In this document: positions 24,843 through 35,680 of the stretch, piece by piece
How positions within the stretch are numbered: position 1 is the first letter of the stretch
Layout of the letters: each line of letters begins with the position of its first letter
NCBI GenBank assembly: GCA_025655595.1
Contig: JAHXIO010000001.1
Location: forward strand, 620,001-684,000
Direction of reading: 5' to 3'
DNA from: Candidatus Thiodiazotropha sp. (ex Monitilora ramsayi)
Lineage (GTDB): Bacteria; Pseudomonadota; Gammaproteobacteria; Chromatiales; Chromatiaceae
Length of the DNA stretch: 64,000 nt
Notes under the pieces: model-generated
Seen by the model: only the letters and a program-made list of their open reading frames with translations
The model's database searches: none
Told to the model about the DNA's origin: nothing
Made by a program: the position numbers and the translations under genes

Positions 24843-26414
24843 ATGGAATGGTTCACTCAACTGACACTTGCGGAGCAGCTGACCCTGATTCTCGCCAGCG
24901 GCGCAGTGCTGTTGCTGGGTTGGGCGCTCTTCTGGCTCTCACGCCTGCTGGAAGCCCAACACCACGCGCACGAGATCCAGACCTCGGGTCAGCAGTCATT
25001 GGAAGGGCTGCTGTATGAGCAGGAGAGGCGCTTCTCAAAGGAGCAGCACGAACTGCGGGATCTTCTCACTGAGCGGATCGCCCGCGGTGCCCTGGCTCAG
25101 CAACGCCTGCTGCACGGTATGCAACAGGCGCTGCTTGAACGTTCGGATAAGCTCTATCAGGGATTGGAACGGCGCTTCGGCGAGATGCAGAAGCATCTCA
25201 CCGACGATGCGGGACAACTTCGTATCGACCTCCTCGAGCAGTTTGAATCGCTGAAAAAGGGCGTCACCGAAACCCTGGGTGAGGGCAGGCTTGCCCAGCA
25301 GGAGAAGCTGGGCGAACTGCGCGAATCCCTCAGCCACTCACTGGTTCGTCATCGTGAGGCCTTCGACGAGCGGCAACTGGAAGCGATGCGTCAGCAGCAT
25401 GAGACGCTGCAGAATGGTATGGCGGAAGTGCGCAAACAGGTGGCCGAGGCTTTGACCCAACACGCAGACGATCTGGGCAAGCGGGTGCAGGGTCTGACCG
25501 AAAGTACCGACCAGCGGCTGAAGGAGATCAGCGGCCAGGTGGAGAAACGCCTCAATGAGGGCTTTGAAAAGACCACGGAGACCTTCACGCAGGTACTCAC
25601 TCACCTGACCCGAATCGATGAGGCGCAGAAGAAGATCACCGAGCTCTCCACCAATGTGGTGAGCCTGCAGGAGGTGTTGTCGGACAAGCGTTCGAGGGGC
25701 GCCTTCGGCGAGGTGCAGCTCTCCGCCTTGGTGCGAAACGTGATGCCGGAGTCGGGTTTCGCCCTGCAGCACACTCTGAGCAACGGCAGGCGTGCCGACT
25801 GTGTCCTGTTTCTGCCGGACCCCACCGGCAATGTGGTGATCGACGCCAAGTTTCCTTTGGAGTCCTATCAGCGGATGCTGGACGACCAACTGGCGGAGTC
25901 GGATCGGCAGCAGGCGCAACGACAGTTTCGCAGCGACATCAAGAAGCATATGGACGATATCGCCGGCCGCTACATTATTCCCGGTGAGACCTCCGACGGT
26001 GCGGTCATGTTTATCCCGGCGGAGGCGGTCTTTGCCGAGATCCATGCACACTTCCCCGAGCTGGTGGAGGAGGCGTTTCGCAAGCGGGTCTGGCTGGTCT
26101 CTCCCACCACCATGATGGCGATCCTGACAACGGCGCGGGCAGTACTCAAGGATGCGGCGACCCGTGAGCAGGTCCATATCATTCAGGATCATCTGCGTGC
26201 GCTTTCGAAGGATTTCGGACGCTTCAAGAACCGCATGGACAATCTGGCCAAACACATCGGTCAGGCCCATCAGGATGTCAGCGACGTCAATATCTCCGCA
26301 CGAAAGATCAGCAGCCGCTTCGAGAAGATCGAGAAGGTCGAACTGGAGGAGGAAGAAGGCCCCGATCTGCCCGTTTTTCGCAAAGCCTCGCTGCCTGAGG
26401 GGGCAGATGAGTAG
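24843..26414 (+). CDS. rmuC: DNA recombination protein RmuC
   Basis: The product (about 523 residues) has an N-terminal membrane segment (about residues 12-32), a long coiled coil (about 40-270), then the RmuC nuclease-like core: RGAFGEVQLSALVRNVMP, GRRADCVLFLPDPTGNVVIDAKFPLESYQRM, then FIPAEAVFAEI and VWLVSPTTMMAIL. RmuC proteins limit inversions at short inverted repeats; the core belongs to the restriction-endonuclease-like superfamily. I start at the ATG at 24843 because the 40 residues upstream (open from 24723) resemble no relatives and the membrane segment then sits at the N-terminus. It appears to stand alone, divergent from mtaB. Confidence 0.9.
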   Translation: MEWFTQLTLAEQLTLILASGAVLLLGWALFWLSRLLEAQHHAHEIQTSGQQSLEGLLYEQERRFSKEQHELRDLLTERIARGALAQQRLLHGMQQALLERSDKLYQGLERRFGEMQKHLTDDAGQLRIDLLEQFESLKKGVTETLGEGRLAQQEKLGELRESLSHSLVRHREAFDERQLEAMRQQHETLQNGMAEVRKQVAEALTQHADDLGKRVQGLTESTDQRLKEISGQVEKRLNEGFEKTTETFTQVLTHLTRIDEAQKKITELSTNVVSLQEVLSDKRSRGAFGEVQLSALVRNVMPESGFALQHTLSNGRRADCVLFLPDPTGNVVIDAKFPLESYQRMLDDQLAESDRQQAQRQFRSDIKKHMDDIAGRYIIPGETSDGAVMFIPAEAVFAEIHAHFPELVEEAFRKRVWLVSPTTMMAILTTARAVLKDAATREQVHIIQDHLRALSKDFGRFKNRMDNLAKHIGQAHQDVSDVNISARKISSRFEKIEKVELEEEEGPDLPVFRKASLPEGADE

Positions 26415-26676
26415 AAGCGCTTTCCGTCTCCCCGTTTCATCCACTTATCCAATATAAATTTTTTCGCGCCTGTTGATGGAGTGATGGCTTGGATATCCGT
26501 TCAGGCAGGCGGGGAATAATAATTAAACGCCTCAGGATGTGTGATGAATCACTCAGTATTTGTAAGGAATTTCCTGCTGCTCTCCATCTCTGTGATCCAA
26601 ATCAACCCAGAATTTTCTGCAGGCAATTAGAAATGTTGACCAAATTCAGGGATTAATCGTCTTTCGAGGTGGATCA

Positions 26677-27828
26677 ATGACGAAATGGCATAGTTTGAGT
26701 CTGATTTTTTTGGCATCACTGATGACCGCATCCTGCGGCGGTGGTGGCGGCGACACCGGCACCACTTCGGGTGGCTCGACGGTCACCATGGTCGAACTCG
26801 GCAGAAAACTCTTTTTCGATACCGATCTGTCGAGCGGCAGTAATCAGTCCTGTGCCAGCTGTCACGACCCGGCTAATGGTTTTGCCGACCCTAGGGTGAC
26901 GGTCAATGCGCCCGTATCGGAAGGATCGGTGGGTGGCGCATTCGGTGATCGCAATGCGCCGACTGCGGCTTATGCCTCCTTTGCTCCGTCGTTCGGTACC
27001 GTTGCCGCAGGGGATCAGACACCGGAGACCAACTCGAAATATCAGGGGGGGCAGTTCCTTGACGGCCGTGCGCTCGATCTGGTGGAACAGGCCAAGGGGC
27101 CTTTCCTGAATCCGGTAGAGATGAACCTTGCCAACGCAGCCGAGGCAGTGGCCATAGTACAGAATGCAGCCTACTCCTCCGACTTCATCGCCATTTTCGG
27201 TGCCAATGCCTTCACCGATACGGATACGGCCTATCACAATATCGCCACTGCCATTGCCGCCTTCGAGGCATCCGACGAAGTCAATCCGTTCAGTTCAAAA
27301 TTCGATGCCTTTCTGCAAGGAAGCTACACCTTTACCGCATCGGAGCAACGTGGTTTCGTTCTGTTTCAGGATGCGACTAAAGCCAAATGCGCTAATTGCC
27401 ATACGTTGGGCAGTACACCAGAGGAGTCGCTCTTTACCAATTTCCGCTACTACAACATCGGCACGCCGAGTAATCCGCAGAATCCCGCCAATATCGCGAA
27501 CAGCAGCTTTGTGGATGAGGGACTGGGCGCGAGTGCGGCGATCGATGCTGCGGATCAGGCGGCGGAGCGGGGCAAGTTCAAGGTGCCCACCTTGCGCAAT
27601 GTGGAGTTGACGGCCCCCTACATGCATAACGGTGTCTATGCGACATTGGAAGAGGTCGTGCTGCACTACGATATCCAGGTCGCCAATCTGTTTATCACGC
27701 CGGAAGTGGACGATCCCAATATCGCGGCTGAAATGAATGCCGGTACCTTCGTGGGTTTGAATCTAACTGATCAGGAACGAGCGGATCTGGTCAATTTCAT
27801 GTTAACCCTTACCGACGGTTACCTTTAA
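26677..27828 (+). CDS. Di-heme cytochrome c peroxidase-family lipoprotein
   Basis: The 383-residue protein has a lipobox (TASC, C20) and a glycine-rich linker. It then shows the two heme c motifs of the CcpA/MauG family: CASCH (C59, C62, H63) and CANCH (C238, C241, H242). The family segments RALDLVEQAKGPFLNPVEM, FKVPTLRNVELTAPYMHNG and LVNFMLTLTDGYL are present. CcpA proteins reduce H2O2 with electrons from cytochrome c in the periplasm; MauG-type relatives oxidise protein side chains. Which applies is open. It is probably anchored in a membrane by lipid. GAGGTGG precedes the start. A REP-like pair follows the gene. Confidence 0.86.
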   Translation: MTKWHSLSLIFLASLMTASCGGGGGDTGTTSGGSTVTMVELGRKLFFDTDLSSGSNQSCASCHDPANGFADPRVTVNAPVSEGSVGGAFGDRNAPTAAYASFAPSFGTVAAGDQTPETNSKYQGGQFLDGRALDLVEQAKGPFLNPVEMNLANAAEAVAIVQNAAYSSDFIAIFGANAFTDTDTAYHNIATAIAAFEASDEVNPFSSKFDAFLQGSYTFTASEQRGFVLFQDATKAKCANCHTLGSTPEESLFTNFRYYNIGTPSNPQNPANIANSSFVDEGLGASAAIDAADQAAERGKFKVPTLRNVELTAPYMHNGVYATLEEVVLHYDIQVANLFITPEVDDPNIAAEMNAGTFVGLNLTDQERADLVNFMLTLTDGYL

Positions 27829-27842
27829 TTCATGTTGGAACT

Positions 27843-27865
27843 GTAGGGTGCGGCCCTGCCGCACC
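27843..27865. repeat. REP-like palindrome, copy 2
   Basis: GTAGGGTGCGGCCCTGCCGCA and two further bases. It lies just after the peroxidase-like gene and is inverted relative to copy 3, 91 bp away. The two could pair into a long stem-loop. Confidence 0.75.
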
Positions 27866-27956
27866 TATACCCGCAGTTCCTGACATCACGGTATCCGGTC
27901 CTGGACGGAACAAGGCCTGGGCGGATAATGGGGATTCTCGCGGGAGTGGCAGATAA

Positions 27957-27980
27957 GGTACGGCAGGGTCGCACCCTACG
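27957..27980. repeat. REP-like palindrome, copy 3
   Basis: GGTACGGCAGGGTCGCACCC followed by TACG. It is the near reverse complement of copy 2. The pair resembles a BIME-like arrangement between two convergent genes and may protect transcript ends. Confidence 0.75.
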
Positions 27981-28032
27981 AGATTGATCATAATATCTTC
28001 GGGATCGCCTTGCCCGGACGATTCTGATTCAC

Positions 28033-28383
28033 CTAAATCGGCTCTTTCCTTCCCTCTTCATCCAGGCAGACATAGGTGATGCTGGTGGTGAAGATGCTCT
28101 CTTCCTGACCGGTCTCCGGGTCTTCCGAAAAGACATTGGCCTCATACTGCACCGAGGTTCTTCCCTTTCTCCCCTGGTGAATATCGAAACGCAGTATGGC
28201 GCCTTCCCGGACACTGCGATGGAACTCCACCCGGTTCATACCGATGGTGACGAACCGGCGTCCGGGATAGTCTCTGACTGCGGCTATCCAGGCGTACTCG
28301 TCCACCCACTTGAGTAGATTGCCGCCGAAGAGATAGCCGTAGTGGTTGAGGTGTTGCGGCAAGACCAGCTTGTGGTTTTCCAT
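28033..28383 (-). CDS. Acyl-CoA thioesterase (hotdog fold, YciA-like)
   Basis: About 116 residues from the ATG at 28383. The sequence starts MENHKLVLPQHLNHYGYLFGGNLLKWVDEYAW, the usual hotdog-thioesterase entry with the conserved Asn and Gly-Gly. It continues with RFVTIGMNRVEFHRSV and ILRFDIHQGRKGRTS before ITYVCLD. Family members hydrolyse medium- or long-chain acyl-CoA in the cytoplasm. An upstream extension to 28635 is open but overlaps the preceding gene and looks non-coding. The start is 2 bp after the stop of the NTF2-like gene, so translation is coupled. A C-terminal EPI tail is short compared with YciA. Confidence 0.82.
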   Translation of the reverse strand: MENHKLVLPQHLNHYGYLFGGNLLKWVDEYAWIAAVRDYPGRRFVTIGMNRVEFHRSVREGAILRFDIHQGRKGRTSVQYEANVFSEDPETGQEESIFTTSITYVCLDEEGRKEPI

Positions 28384-28385
28384 GC

Positions 28386-28799
28386 TTAGCCCATCTCCGG
28401 CATCTGCAGCCCGGGTGGCGGCGGTGTGGGAGAGTTTTGGTGCATCAGCAGTCGCCACCCTTCTGATCCCTTGCGGAAGATGTTGCTGGCGTAGACCGAT
28501 TGCGGCTCCCCCTGTCCCGGTACCTTGACCCGCTCCTCCACCAGATGGATCGCGATCTCTCCCGACTCTATCCAACTGAGATGTTTGATCTCGATATCGA
28601 ACTTCATGTCGCCCTGCAGGAAGGGTTCCCAACACTGTCTGATGGCGCCAGTGCCCCTTTGTGCTGGCATCATGGGTAGGAGACAGAGTGTCTCGTCACT
28701 CTCCTCCCAGACCGACATCATGGCCTCAAGGTCTTGATCGTCGATGGCGTCATAGTAGGCGTCTTCAGCGTCCTGTGGGGATGGGTGACTGGTGCTCAT
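28386..28799 (-). CDS. NTF2-like (SnoaL/YybH-type) protein
   Basis: About 137 residues from the ATG at 28799. The segment DAEDAYYDAIDDQDLEAMMSVW followed by ETLCLLP, GTGAIRQCWEPFL and GWRLLMHQNSP is typical of the NTF2-like superfamily (SnoaL / DUF4440 / YybH), small cone-shaped proteins with a ligand pocket. Many are uncharacterised, others are isomerases or accessory domains. Its exact role is unknown. I prefer 28799 to the upstream ATG at 28883, whose extra 28 residues precede the family start. It is immediately upstream of the thioesterase gene, spaced 2 bp. Confidence 0.72.
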   Translation of the reverse strand: MSTSHPSPQDAEDAYYDAIDDQDLEAMMSVWEESDETLCLLPMMPAQRGTGAIRQCWEPFLQGDMKFDIEIKHLSWIESGEIAIHLVEERVKVPGQGEPQSVYASNIFRKGSEGWRLLMHQNSPTPPPPGLQMPEMG

Positions 28800-28946
28800 A
28801 AGATGTTCCGGTAATGTCTTTTGTTGAGTGTGGCAGGTGATTCTAAAGGAATATGCAGCCGGTTCGAAATCGGAAGGCGCCATTGATGGAAATCATGGCA
28901 GCATCATCGACGGGGCAGGAGAATCCGTGAGAAATTCGTTGGCACC

Positions 28947-29588
28947 ATGGTTATGTGTATCACCATCCCCTCGTCGGCTAATGTAAAAAAAGCCCGCCAA
29001 TGGCTTTTCTGGCAGTGGCTGTCCGCGACGCCGCTCAGGTTGTTTACCGCAGGCGGCGTGCTCTGTCTTGCAGGCACTGTTTTGCAGGCGATAACCTTAG
29101 GCCTCTCCCCGAGGGGCTGGACAGTATACAATCTGCTTTTTTCCGTACTGCCCATTTTATTGCTGGGCCCCCTGCTGACATATCTACCATATACGTTGAG
29201 AGTGTCAGCGGTCAGCTATGTGCGTTACGTCCTGCTGTTCTCACTGTTGCTGGCCTCTCAGGTCGTTTTTTATCTTGTCACACCATCGGCCACTCTTGCT
29301 GTCATTCTCTACCTGTCTCTTTTACTACCGGCATGGATTGCGATCATTCTCTCCATCAAAGGAATGCAGACGGTCAGTTACAGTAGTGATATCGGTTTGG
29401 CACGAACACTGTTCTATACAATGGTACTTGCCGGTGTTGTGGGATTGACCGCCGGCGTTGGTTTATTGTTGGAGTGGCCGTATTGGATGTCGACTGCAAT
29501 GTGGAGTGTAGTCCCTCTTTATATTATCGCTGCGGTCTGCCTGGCGGCATTGGTCATCAGGCGCCGATCTCTACAGACCCGTCGATAA
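28947..29588 (+). CDS. Multi-pass membrane protein, unknown function
   Basis: The 213-residue product has about six hydrophobic segments separated by short loops, with a basic N-terminal region (VKKARQWLFWQW) and a basic C-terminus (IRRRSLQTRR). It resembles the N-terminal half of NnrS-like heme-copper membrane proteins only vaguely, with LFTAGGVLCLAGTV early; I do not assign it. The start could be the ATG at 28947 or 28953; no strong ribosome site is visible. It lies upstream of parC on the same strand, about 105 bp apart, but functional linkage is not evident. Confidence 0.62.
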   Translation: MVMCITIPSSANVKKARQWLFWQWLSATPLRLFTAGGVLCLAGTVLQAITLGLSPRGWTVYNLLFSVLPILLLGPLLTYLPYTLRVSAVSYVRYVLLFSLLLASQVVFYLVTPSATLAVILYLSLLLPAWIAIILSIKGMQTVSYSSDIGLARTLFYTMVLAGVVGLTAGVGLLLEWPYWMSTAMWSVVPLYIIAAVCLAALVIRRRSLQTRR

Positions 29589-29693
29589 TATCTATCGGTT
29601 ATCGGTCACTTTGTGGTGAATCGGTGATTCCCTCGGCGGTTCTCATTCCGTATCATCTCCCATCATTTTTTGTCACAGCCGCCAGCGGAAACC

Positions 29694-31943
29694 ATGAGCG
29701 ACGATTTCGACCAGAGTCTAGAGGGTATCGAACAGGTACCCCTCAGCCAGTTCACAGAGAAGGCCTACCTGGACTACTCCATGTACGTGATTCTCGACCG
29801 GGCACTGCCACACATCGGCGATGGCCTGAAGCCCGTGCAGCGGCGGATTGTCTACGCCATGTCGGAGTTGGGACTGAGCGCCAGCGCCAAATATAAGAAA
29901 TCGGCCAGAACCGTGGGTGATGTCCTCGGTAAGTTTCATCCCCATGGCGACAGCGCCTGCTATGAGGCCATGGTGCTGATGGCGCAGAACTTCTCCTATC
30001 GGTACCCGTTGGTGGATGGGCAGGGTAACTGGGGTTCACCGGACGATCCCAAATCCTTTGCGGCGATGCGCTACACCGAGTCGAAATTGACCCCCTATTC
30101 GCAGATTCTGTTGTCGGAACTGGGGCAGGGGACGGTGGATTGGGTGCCCAACTTCGACGGGACCCTGCGCGAGCCTTCGATCCTGCCGGCACGACTGCCC
30201 AATGTGTTGCTGAACGGCACTTCGGGTATTGCGGTGGGGATGGCGACCGATATCCCCCCACACAACCTGCGTGAGGTGGCGGCGGCCTGTGTGCATCTTT
30301 TGGAGTCGCCCAAAGCGACGACCGCCGAGCTGATGATGCATATTCACGGTCCCGACTATCCGACAGAGGCGGAGATCATCACGCCGACCCAGGATCTGCT
30401 CAAGCTCTATGAGTCGGGCAATGGGTCTATCCGAATGCGGGCGGTCTATGAGCGGGAGAACGGCGATATCATCGTCACTGCCCTGCCGCATCAGGTCTCG
30501 GGTGCCAAGATCCTAGAGCAGATTGCCGCACAGATGCAGGCCAAAAAGCTCCCCATGGTGGAGGATCTGCGGGACGAGTCGGATCATGAGAACCCCACCC
30601 GCCTGGTGATCGTGCCCCGTTCCAATCGGGTAGACGTGGAACGTCTGATGTCGCATCTCTTCGCTTCCACCGACCTGGAACGGACCTATCGGGTCAATCT
30701 CAATCTGATCGGTACGGATGGTCGGCCTGCGGTCAAGGATCTGCGTACCCTGTTGAAGGAGTGGCTGCAGTTCCGGACCGAAACGGTGCGCAGACGGTTG
30801 CAGTATCGTCTGGACCAGGTGAATGAGCGGCTGCATATTTTAGAAGGCCTGATGATCGCCTACCTCAATATCGATGAGGTGATCGCCATCATCCGCTATG
30901 AGGACGATCCGAAATCGGAGCTGATGAAGCGCTTCTCTCTCTCCGAGATCCAGGCCGAGGCGATCCTCAATCTTCGCCTCAGGCACCTGGCCAAGCTGGA
31001 GGAGATGAAGATCCGCGGTGAGCAGGCGGAGTTGGAGAAGGAACGGGATTCGCTGGAGAAGATCCTGGGTTCCAAGCAGCGATTACGCACACTGATTCGC
31101 AAAGAGATTGAAGCCGACGCAGAGGAGTTCGGCGATGAACGGCGTTCTCCCATCGCCGAAAGGCCTGCTGCCGAAGCCATCTCCGAGACCGACTTGACAC
31201 CCAGTGAACCGGTGACAGTAGTCTTGTCGGAAAAGGGTTGGGCGCGTGCCGCCAAAGGTCACGAAATTGACCCTGAGGGGCTGAATTACAAGGCAGGTGA
31301 CGGCTTTTTGGCGGCTGCGCGCCTGAGAAGCAACCAGCAGGCGGTCTTTATCGATTCCAACGGACGCAGCTACTCCCTTCAGGCCGGTTCCCTGCCATCG
31401 GCGCGGAGCCAGGGCGAACCGTTGACGGGCCGTCTGTCACCGGCCAATGGGGCGGTTTTCCACGCGGTGTTGGGAGGCGAGCCCAAATCAGAGTACCTGC
31501 TGGCCTCGGATGCGGGGTATGGATTCAGGACTCGTCTCAATGCCATGTTCGCCAAGAACAAGTCGGGTAAGGCTCTCCTCTCACTGCCCAAGGGGGGTAA
31601 GGTGCTGTCTCCCGTGCCGGTGATTGATGCGGCTACCGATCGGGTGGCTGCGATCACAAACGAGGGGCGGATGCTTGTCTTCCCTGTGAAAGATCTGCCT
31701 GAGCTGGCTAGGGGTAAAGGAAATAAGATTATCGGTATCCCCCCCAAGCGGGTTGCGGCGAGGGAAGAGTTTGTGGTCGCTCTGGCGGTTATTCCCCAGG
31801 GGCAGAATCTGACCGCGCATGCCGGTAAGCGCTATATCGTGCTGAAGCCGTCGGATCTTGACAATTATCAGGGTGAACGGGGAAGGCGGGGCAATAAGCT
31901 GCCCAGGGGCTTTCAGCGGGTCGACCGGGTCGAGGTCGGCTAA
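29694..31943 (+). CDS. parC: DNA topoisomerase IV subunit A
   Basis: The 749-residue subunit (E. coli ParC: 752) cuts and rejoins DNA to decatenate daughter chromosomes with ParE. The breakage-reunion domain starts near residue 26 ([20 protein letters not shown]). The catalytic tyrosine is Y127 (AAMRYTES). In the quinolone-resistance region, [10 protein letters not shown] shows S87 and E91, equal to wild-type E. coli S80 and E84. The C-terminal beta-propeller repeats follow from about 500. I choose the ATG at 29694, preceded by AGCGGA, over a TTG at 29670. parE is not in the window. A tRNA-Leu gene follows. Confidence 0.95.
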   Translation: MSDDFDQSLEGIEQVPLSQFTEKAYLDYSMYVILDRALPHIGDGLKPVQRRIVYAMSELGLSASAKYKKSARTVGDVLGKFHPHGDSACYEAMVLMAQNFSYRYPLVDGQGNWGSPDDPKSFAAMRYTESKLTPYSQILLSELGQGTVDWVPNFDGTLREPSILPARLPNVLLNGTSGIAVGMATDIPPHNLREVAAACVHLLESPKATTAELMMHIHGPDYPTEAEIITPTQDLLKLYESGNGSIRMRAVYERENGDIIVTALPHQVSGAKILEQIAAQMQAKKLPMVEDLRDESDHENPTRLVIVPRSNRVDVERLMSHLFASTDLERTYRVNLNLIGTDGRPAVKDLRTLLKEWLQFRTETVRRRLQYRLDQVNERLHILEGLMIAYLNIDEVIAIIRYEDDPKSELMKRFSLSEIQAEAILNLRLRHLAKLEEMKIRGEQAELEKERDSLEKILGSKQRLRTLIRKEIEADAEEFGDERRSPIAERPAAEAISETDLTPSEPVTVVLSEKGWARAAKGHEIDPEGLNYKAGDGFLAAARLRSNQQAVFIDSNGRSYSLQAGSLPSARSQGEPLTGRLSPANGAVFHAVLGGEPKSEYLLASDAGYGFRTRLNAMFAKNKSGKALLSLPKGGKVLSPVPVIDAATDRVAAITNEGRMLVFPVKDLPELARGKGNKIIGIPPKRVAAREEFVVALAVIPQGQNLTAHAGKRYIVLKPSDLDNYQGERGRRGNKLPRGFQRVDRVEVG

Positions 31944-32002
31944 ACGTTTCAATCTAGCCGGGAATCGCTGTAATTGGCGTGGAGCCGGGGGGGATTCGCA
32001 GT

Positions 32003-32008
32003 TATAAT
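32003..32008 (+). promoter_or_regulatory. -10 box and GC-rich discriminator for tRNA-Leu
   Basis: A perfect TATAAT is followed by GCCCGG, a GC-rich discriminator typical of stable-RNA promoters under stringent control. It lies about 47 bp before the mature tRNA-Leu. The -35 region does not match TTGACA well. Confidence 0.6.
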
Positions 32009-32053
32009 GCCCGGTTTACGGTCAGGCAATAGTCTCAGCCTGGAGTGTATATT

Positions 32054-32139
<86 letters not shown>

Positions 32140-32235
32140 TTTTACTACTACCGGTGTAAACCGGTGATCGTCGGATTAATTTCCTGTTTTTCATACAAAT
32201 AGTCAGTGACAGAACAGGCTGTCAGGAGAAGATAC

Positions 32236-33522
32236 ATGCAAGTTTCGGTGGAATCGGGTGAAGGGCTTGAACGACGTTTGACGGTCGATTTGCCTGCTGA
32301 GCAGGTGGAGGCGGAAGTCAATAAACGCCTGCAACAGATTGGCCGGACCGCCAAACTGGATGGTTTCAGGCCGGGTAAGGTGCCGATGAATATTCTGCGT
32401 CGCACCTACGGCGGCCAGGTCCTGCAGGAGGTCTACGGCCATATGATCGAGACCAGCTATCAGGAGGCGATCCAGCAGGAGAAGATTTCACCTGCAGGCA
32501 TGCCCAAGATCGAGCCGAAAGCGGCCAATGAAGAGGGACTGTTCGGCTATGTGGCCACGGTTGAAGTGATGCCTGAGATCGTGCCCGCCAAAATGGAGGG
32601 GAAGATTGACCGTCCGGTTGCAGAGGTTGTCGACCAGGACATCGAAGACATGATCGAAAAGCTGCGCAAACAGCGTGCAAGCTGGAATCCTGTGGATCGT
32701 TCCGCTGCGGAGGGCGACCAGGTTAAGATCAGCTTCAAGGGTACCGTCGACGGTGAGGAGTTCGAAGGAGGCAGCGCTGAAGATGTGCCGCTGGTGCTGG
32801 GCTCCAAGCGTATGATCGAGGGCTTCGAGGATGCCCTGGTCGGCATGATTAAAGAAGACAAGCGTACTATCGAGCTGAAATTCCCTGAGGATTACCGGGT
32901 GGAAGAGCTGGCCGGCAAACCGGTAACGTTTGAGGTGAGCGTCAGCGAGGTGGCTGAAGAAACGCTGCCGGAGGTCGATGAAGACTTTGCCAAGGAGTTC
33001 GGCTCGGAAGAGGGCATGGATAAACTGAAAACCGATATCCGTGAAAACATGGAGCGTGAGTTGGCACAGCGTGTGCAAGCCAAAATCAAGAGTCAGGCGA
33101 TGGACCTGATCTATGAGCTGAACAAGATCGAGGTTCCCAAGGCGCTGGTAGAGGAGGAGATCGATGCCTTGCGCAAGCAGACCAAGGAGCGTCTGGGACA
33201 GGGTGCTGGTTCCCTGGAGTTGCCCCGTGATATGTTTGAGGAGCAGGCGAAGCGCCGGGTGACCCTCGGATTGGTGATCGGTGAGATCATCAAGCAGAAC
33301 AGCATACAGATCGACGAGGATCGCGTACGCAAGACAATCGAGGAATTCGCCAGCAGTTATGAGCAGCCGGAAGAAGTAGTCAAATACTACTACGGCAACC
33401 AGGAGCAGCTGGCCGCAGTACAGAATGTGGTGCTTGAGGATCAGGTCGTCGACTGGGTGCTCGAGCAGACTGAAGTTATTGATGAGCCGACAACCTTCGC
33501 GGCACTGACGTCCGAAGGCTGA
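32236..33522 (+). CDS. tig: Trigger factor
   Basis: The 428-residue ribosome-bound chaperone and peptidyl-prolyl isomerase greets nascent chains at the exit tunnel. The N-terminal ribosome-binding domain carries the signature [17 protein letters not shown] (about residues 43-59). The FKBP-type PPIase domain is at about 150-240 ([38 protein letters not shown]), and the helical C-terminal arms follow. The start at 32236 is fixed by AGGAGA ten bases upstream; an earlier in-frame start at 32206 adds ten unlikely residues. Length equals E. coli TF (432). It leads the conserved tig-clpP-clpX-lon cluster. Confidence 0.96.
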   Translation: MQVSVESGEGLERRLTVDLPAEQVEAEVNKRLQQIGRTAKLDGFRPGKVPMNILRRTYGGQVLQEVYGHMIETSYQEAIQQEKISPAGMPKIEPKAANEEGLFGYVATVEVMPEIVPAKMEGKIDRPVAEVVDQDIEDMIEKLRKQRASWNPVDRSAAEGDQVKISFKGTVDGEEFEGGSAEDVPLVLGSKRMIEGFEDALVGMIKEDKRTIELKFPEDYRVEELAGKPVTFEVSVSEVAEETLPEVDEDFAKEFGSEEGMDKLKTDIRENMERELAQRVQAKIKSQAMDLIYELNKIEVPKALVEEEIDALRKQTKERLGQGAGSLELPRDMFEEQAKRRVTLGLVIGEIIKQNSIQIDEDRVRKTIEEFASSYEQPEEVVKYYYGNQEQLAAVQNVVLEDQVVDWVLEQTEVIDEPTTFAALTSEG

Positions 33523-33545
33523 ACGCATCGAGGAAAAGAGCAGTT

Positions 33546-34187
33546 ATGAGTCAACAATTCGCGTCAGGCGCGCAGGATGCGCAAAATCTGGGTCTGGTCC
33601 CTATTGTTATCGAGCAGACCGCTCGTGGAGAACGATCTTTCGATATCTACTCGAGGCTGCTCAAGGAGCGGGTGATCTTCCTGGTAGGCCCGGTCGAGGA
33701 CCATATGGCCAATCTGGTGGTGGCCCAGCTGCTGTTTCTCGAGTCGGAGAATCCGGATAAGGACATCCACGTCTATATCAACTCGCCGGGCGGTTCGGTG
33801 ACGGCGGGGCTGTCGATCTACGACACCATGCAGTTCATCCGTCCCGATGTCAGCACCATGTGCGTCGGACAGGCTGCGAGTATGGGTGCGTTGCTGCTGG
33901 CGGGTGGTGCCAAGGGTAAGCGTTACTGCCTGCCCAACTCCCGCATGATGATTCACCAGCCTTTGGGTGGATTTCAGGGGCAGGCTACCGATATCGAAAT
34001 TCATGCGAAGGAGATTCTCCTCCTGCGCGAGCGTCTGAACACTATCCTCTCCTATCATACGGGGCAGCCGTTGGAGAAGATCGCGGTGGATACGGAGCGT
34101 GACAACTTTATGGGTGGCGAAGCTGCCGCAGAATATGGTCTGATTGACAGTGTATTAACCGACAGATCGGCCGATAAAGAGGAATAA
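33546..34187 (+). CDS. clpP: ATP-dependent Clp protease proteolytic subunit
   Basis: The 213-residue serine protease forms the 14-mer barrel that degrades substrates unfolded by ClpX or ClpA. The catalytic triad is S112 ([11 protein letters not shown]), H137 (MMIHQP) and D186 (TERDNFM), at family positions. The propeptide is short and would be removed autocatalytically. A GAGGAAAAGAG site precedes the ATG, 23 bp after tig. clpX follows after 141 bp, a gap that may hold its own promoter. Confidence 0.97.
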   Translation: MSQQFASGAQDAQNLGLVPIVIEQTARGERSFDIYSRLLKERVIFLVGPVEDHMANLVVAQLLFLESENPDKDIHVYINSPGGSVTAGLSIYDTMQFIRPDVSTMCVGQAASMGALLLAGGAKGKRYCLPNSRMMIHQPLGGFQGQATDIEIHAKEILLLRERLNTILSYHTGQPLEKIAVDTERDNFMGGEAAAEYGLIDSVLTDRSADKEE

Positions 34188-34328
34188 CCAGTTTTGGCAA
34201 GCGGTTGAAGCGTCCGGTTTCGGACCTGATACTTTGATCAGGCTTTCGGGAAACCGTCCTTGCCATCAGCGCGCAGTTGGATATGATTGAGTAAGAGTGG
34301 CCGATTTTTCGGCGGGAAGGAGTGAGAT

Positions 34329-35603
34329 ATGGGCAGTGACAAAAACGGTAAAGGCGATGACGGCAAGCTGCTGTATTGCTCCTTTTGCGGCAAGAGTCAG
34401 CACGAAGTCCGTAAACTGATTGCCGGTCCCTCCGTTTTCATCTGCGATGAGTGTGTCGAGCTCTGCAACGATATCATCCGCGAGGAGATGCAGGATACCG
34501 GTGAAGAGAGCATCAGCCGGTTACCGAAGCCGCAGGAGATCAAGAAAACACTCGATCAATACGTCATCGGTCAGCAACGTGCTAAAAAAGTCCTTTCTGT
34601 AGCGGTCTACAACCACTACAAGCGGCTGGACAGCATCGGTAAGGACAACGATATCGAGCTTGCCAAGTCGAATATCCTGCTGATCGGCCCCACAGGCTCG
34701 GGTAAGACATTGCTGGCGGAGACCCTCGCCAGGCTGCTGAATGTGCCGTTTACCATTGCCGACGCGACAACGCTGACGGAAGCCGGTTATGTGGGCGAGG
34801 ATGTGGAAAACATCATCCAGAAGCTGTTGCAGAAGTGTGATTACGATGTAGAGAAGGCGCAGACCGGTATCGTCTATATCGACGAAATCGATAAGATCTC
34901 CCGTAAGTCGGATAATCCTTCCATCACCCGGGATGTTTCAGGTGAAGGTGTGCAGCAGGCCCTGTTGAAACTGATCGAAGGCACGGTAGCCTCCGTCCCG
35001 CCTCAGGGTGGCCGGAAGCATCCTCAGCAGGAGTTTCTGCAAGTCAACACATCCAACATCCTGTTTATCGTGGGCGGTGCCTTTGCTGGACTTGAGAAAG
35101 TCATTAAAGACCGCTCAGAGAAGGGCGGTATCGGCTTCTCCGCCGAGGTGAAGAGTAAAGACGAGAGCCGCTCCGTGGGCGAAATCATCGTCGATGTGGA
35201 ACCGGAAGATCTGATCAAATACGGACTCATACCTGAATTCGTCGGTCGTTTGCCAGTGGTTGCCACCCTGCAGGAGCTGGATGAGGACTCCCTGGTGCAG
35301 ATTCTCACCGAACCCAAGAATGCCCTGACCAAGCAGTATGGACGCCTCTTCGAGATGGAGGGGTGTGAGTTGGAGATACGCGAAGACGCCCTGCGAGCCA
35401 TTGCCCGCAAGGCCATGCAACGCAAGACCGGCGCCCGTGGTCTAAGGACCATCCTTGAGCAGGTGTTGCTGGATACGATGTATGATCTTCCCTCAATGGA
35501 TGAGGTGGCCAAGGTGGTGGTGGATGAGGCGGTGATTGCCGGTGAGAGCGACCCACTGATGATCTACGAGCATAGCGATAAGCAGCTTGCTGCTTCTGAC
35601 TGA
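34329..35603 (+). CDS. clpX: ATP-dependent Clp protease ATP-binding subunit ClpX
   Basis: The 424-residue AAA+ unfoldase feeds tagged proteins into ClpP. The N-terminal zinc-binding domain has C17, C20, C39 and C42. Walker A GPTGSGKT is at residues 120-127. Walker [10 protein letters not shown] is near 182-190, followed by the GYVGEDVEN pore region and the sensor-2 motif TGARGLR near the end. Length matches E. coli ClpX (424). GGAAGGAG precedes the start. A hairpin lies about 80 bp after the stop codon, before lon. Confidence 0.97.
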   Translation: MGSDKNGKGDDGKLLYCSFCGKSQHEVRKLIAGPSVFICDECVELCNDIIREEMQDTGEESISRLPKPQEIKKTLDQYVIGQQRAKKVLSVAVYNHYKRLDSIGKDNDIELAKSNILLIGPTGSGKTLLAETLARLLNVPFTIADATTLTEAGYVGEDVENIIQKLLQKCDYDVEKAQTGIVYIDEIDKISRKSDNPSITRDVSGEGVQQALLKLIEGTVASVPPQGGRKHPQQEFLQVNTSNILFIVGGAFAGLEKVIKDRSEKGGIGFSAEVKSKDESRSVGEIIVDVEPEDLIKYGLIPEFVGRLPVVATLQELDEDSLVQILTEPKNALTKQYGRLFEMEGCELEIREDALRAIARKAMQRKTGARGLRTILEQVLLDTMYDLPSMDEVAKVVVDEAVIAGESDPLMIYEHSDKQLAASD

Positions 35604-35680
35604 AACCGGAAATTCCGTCCTTGAACGGAGTTATCGCTACAGCTATTGAATCTCTAACCCTCAATCCCCATATATGAAAA

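Noticed and set aside
28384-28635. N-terminal extension of the thioesterase to 28635
   Set aside because: It overlaps the NTF2-like gene in another frame and reads as low-complexity shadow sequence; the family start is at 28383.
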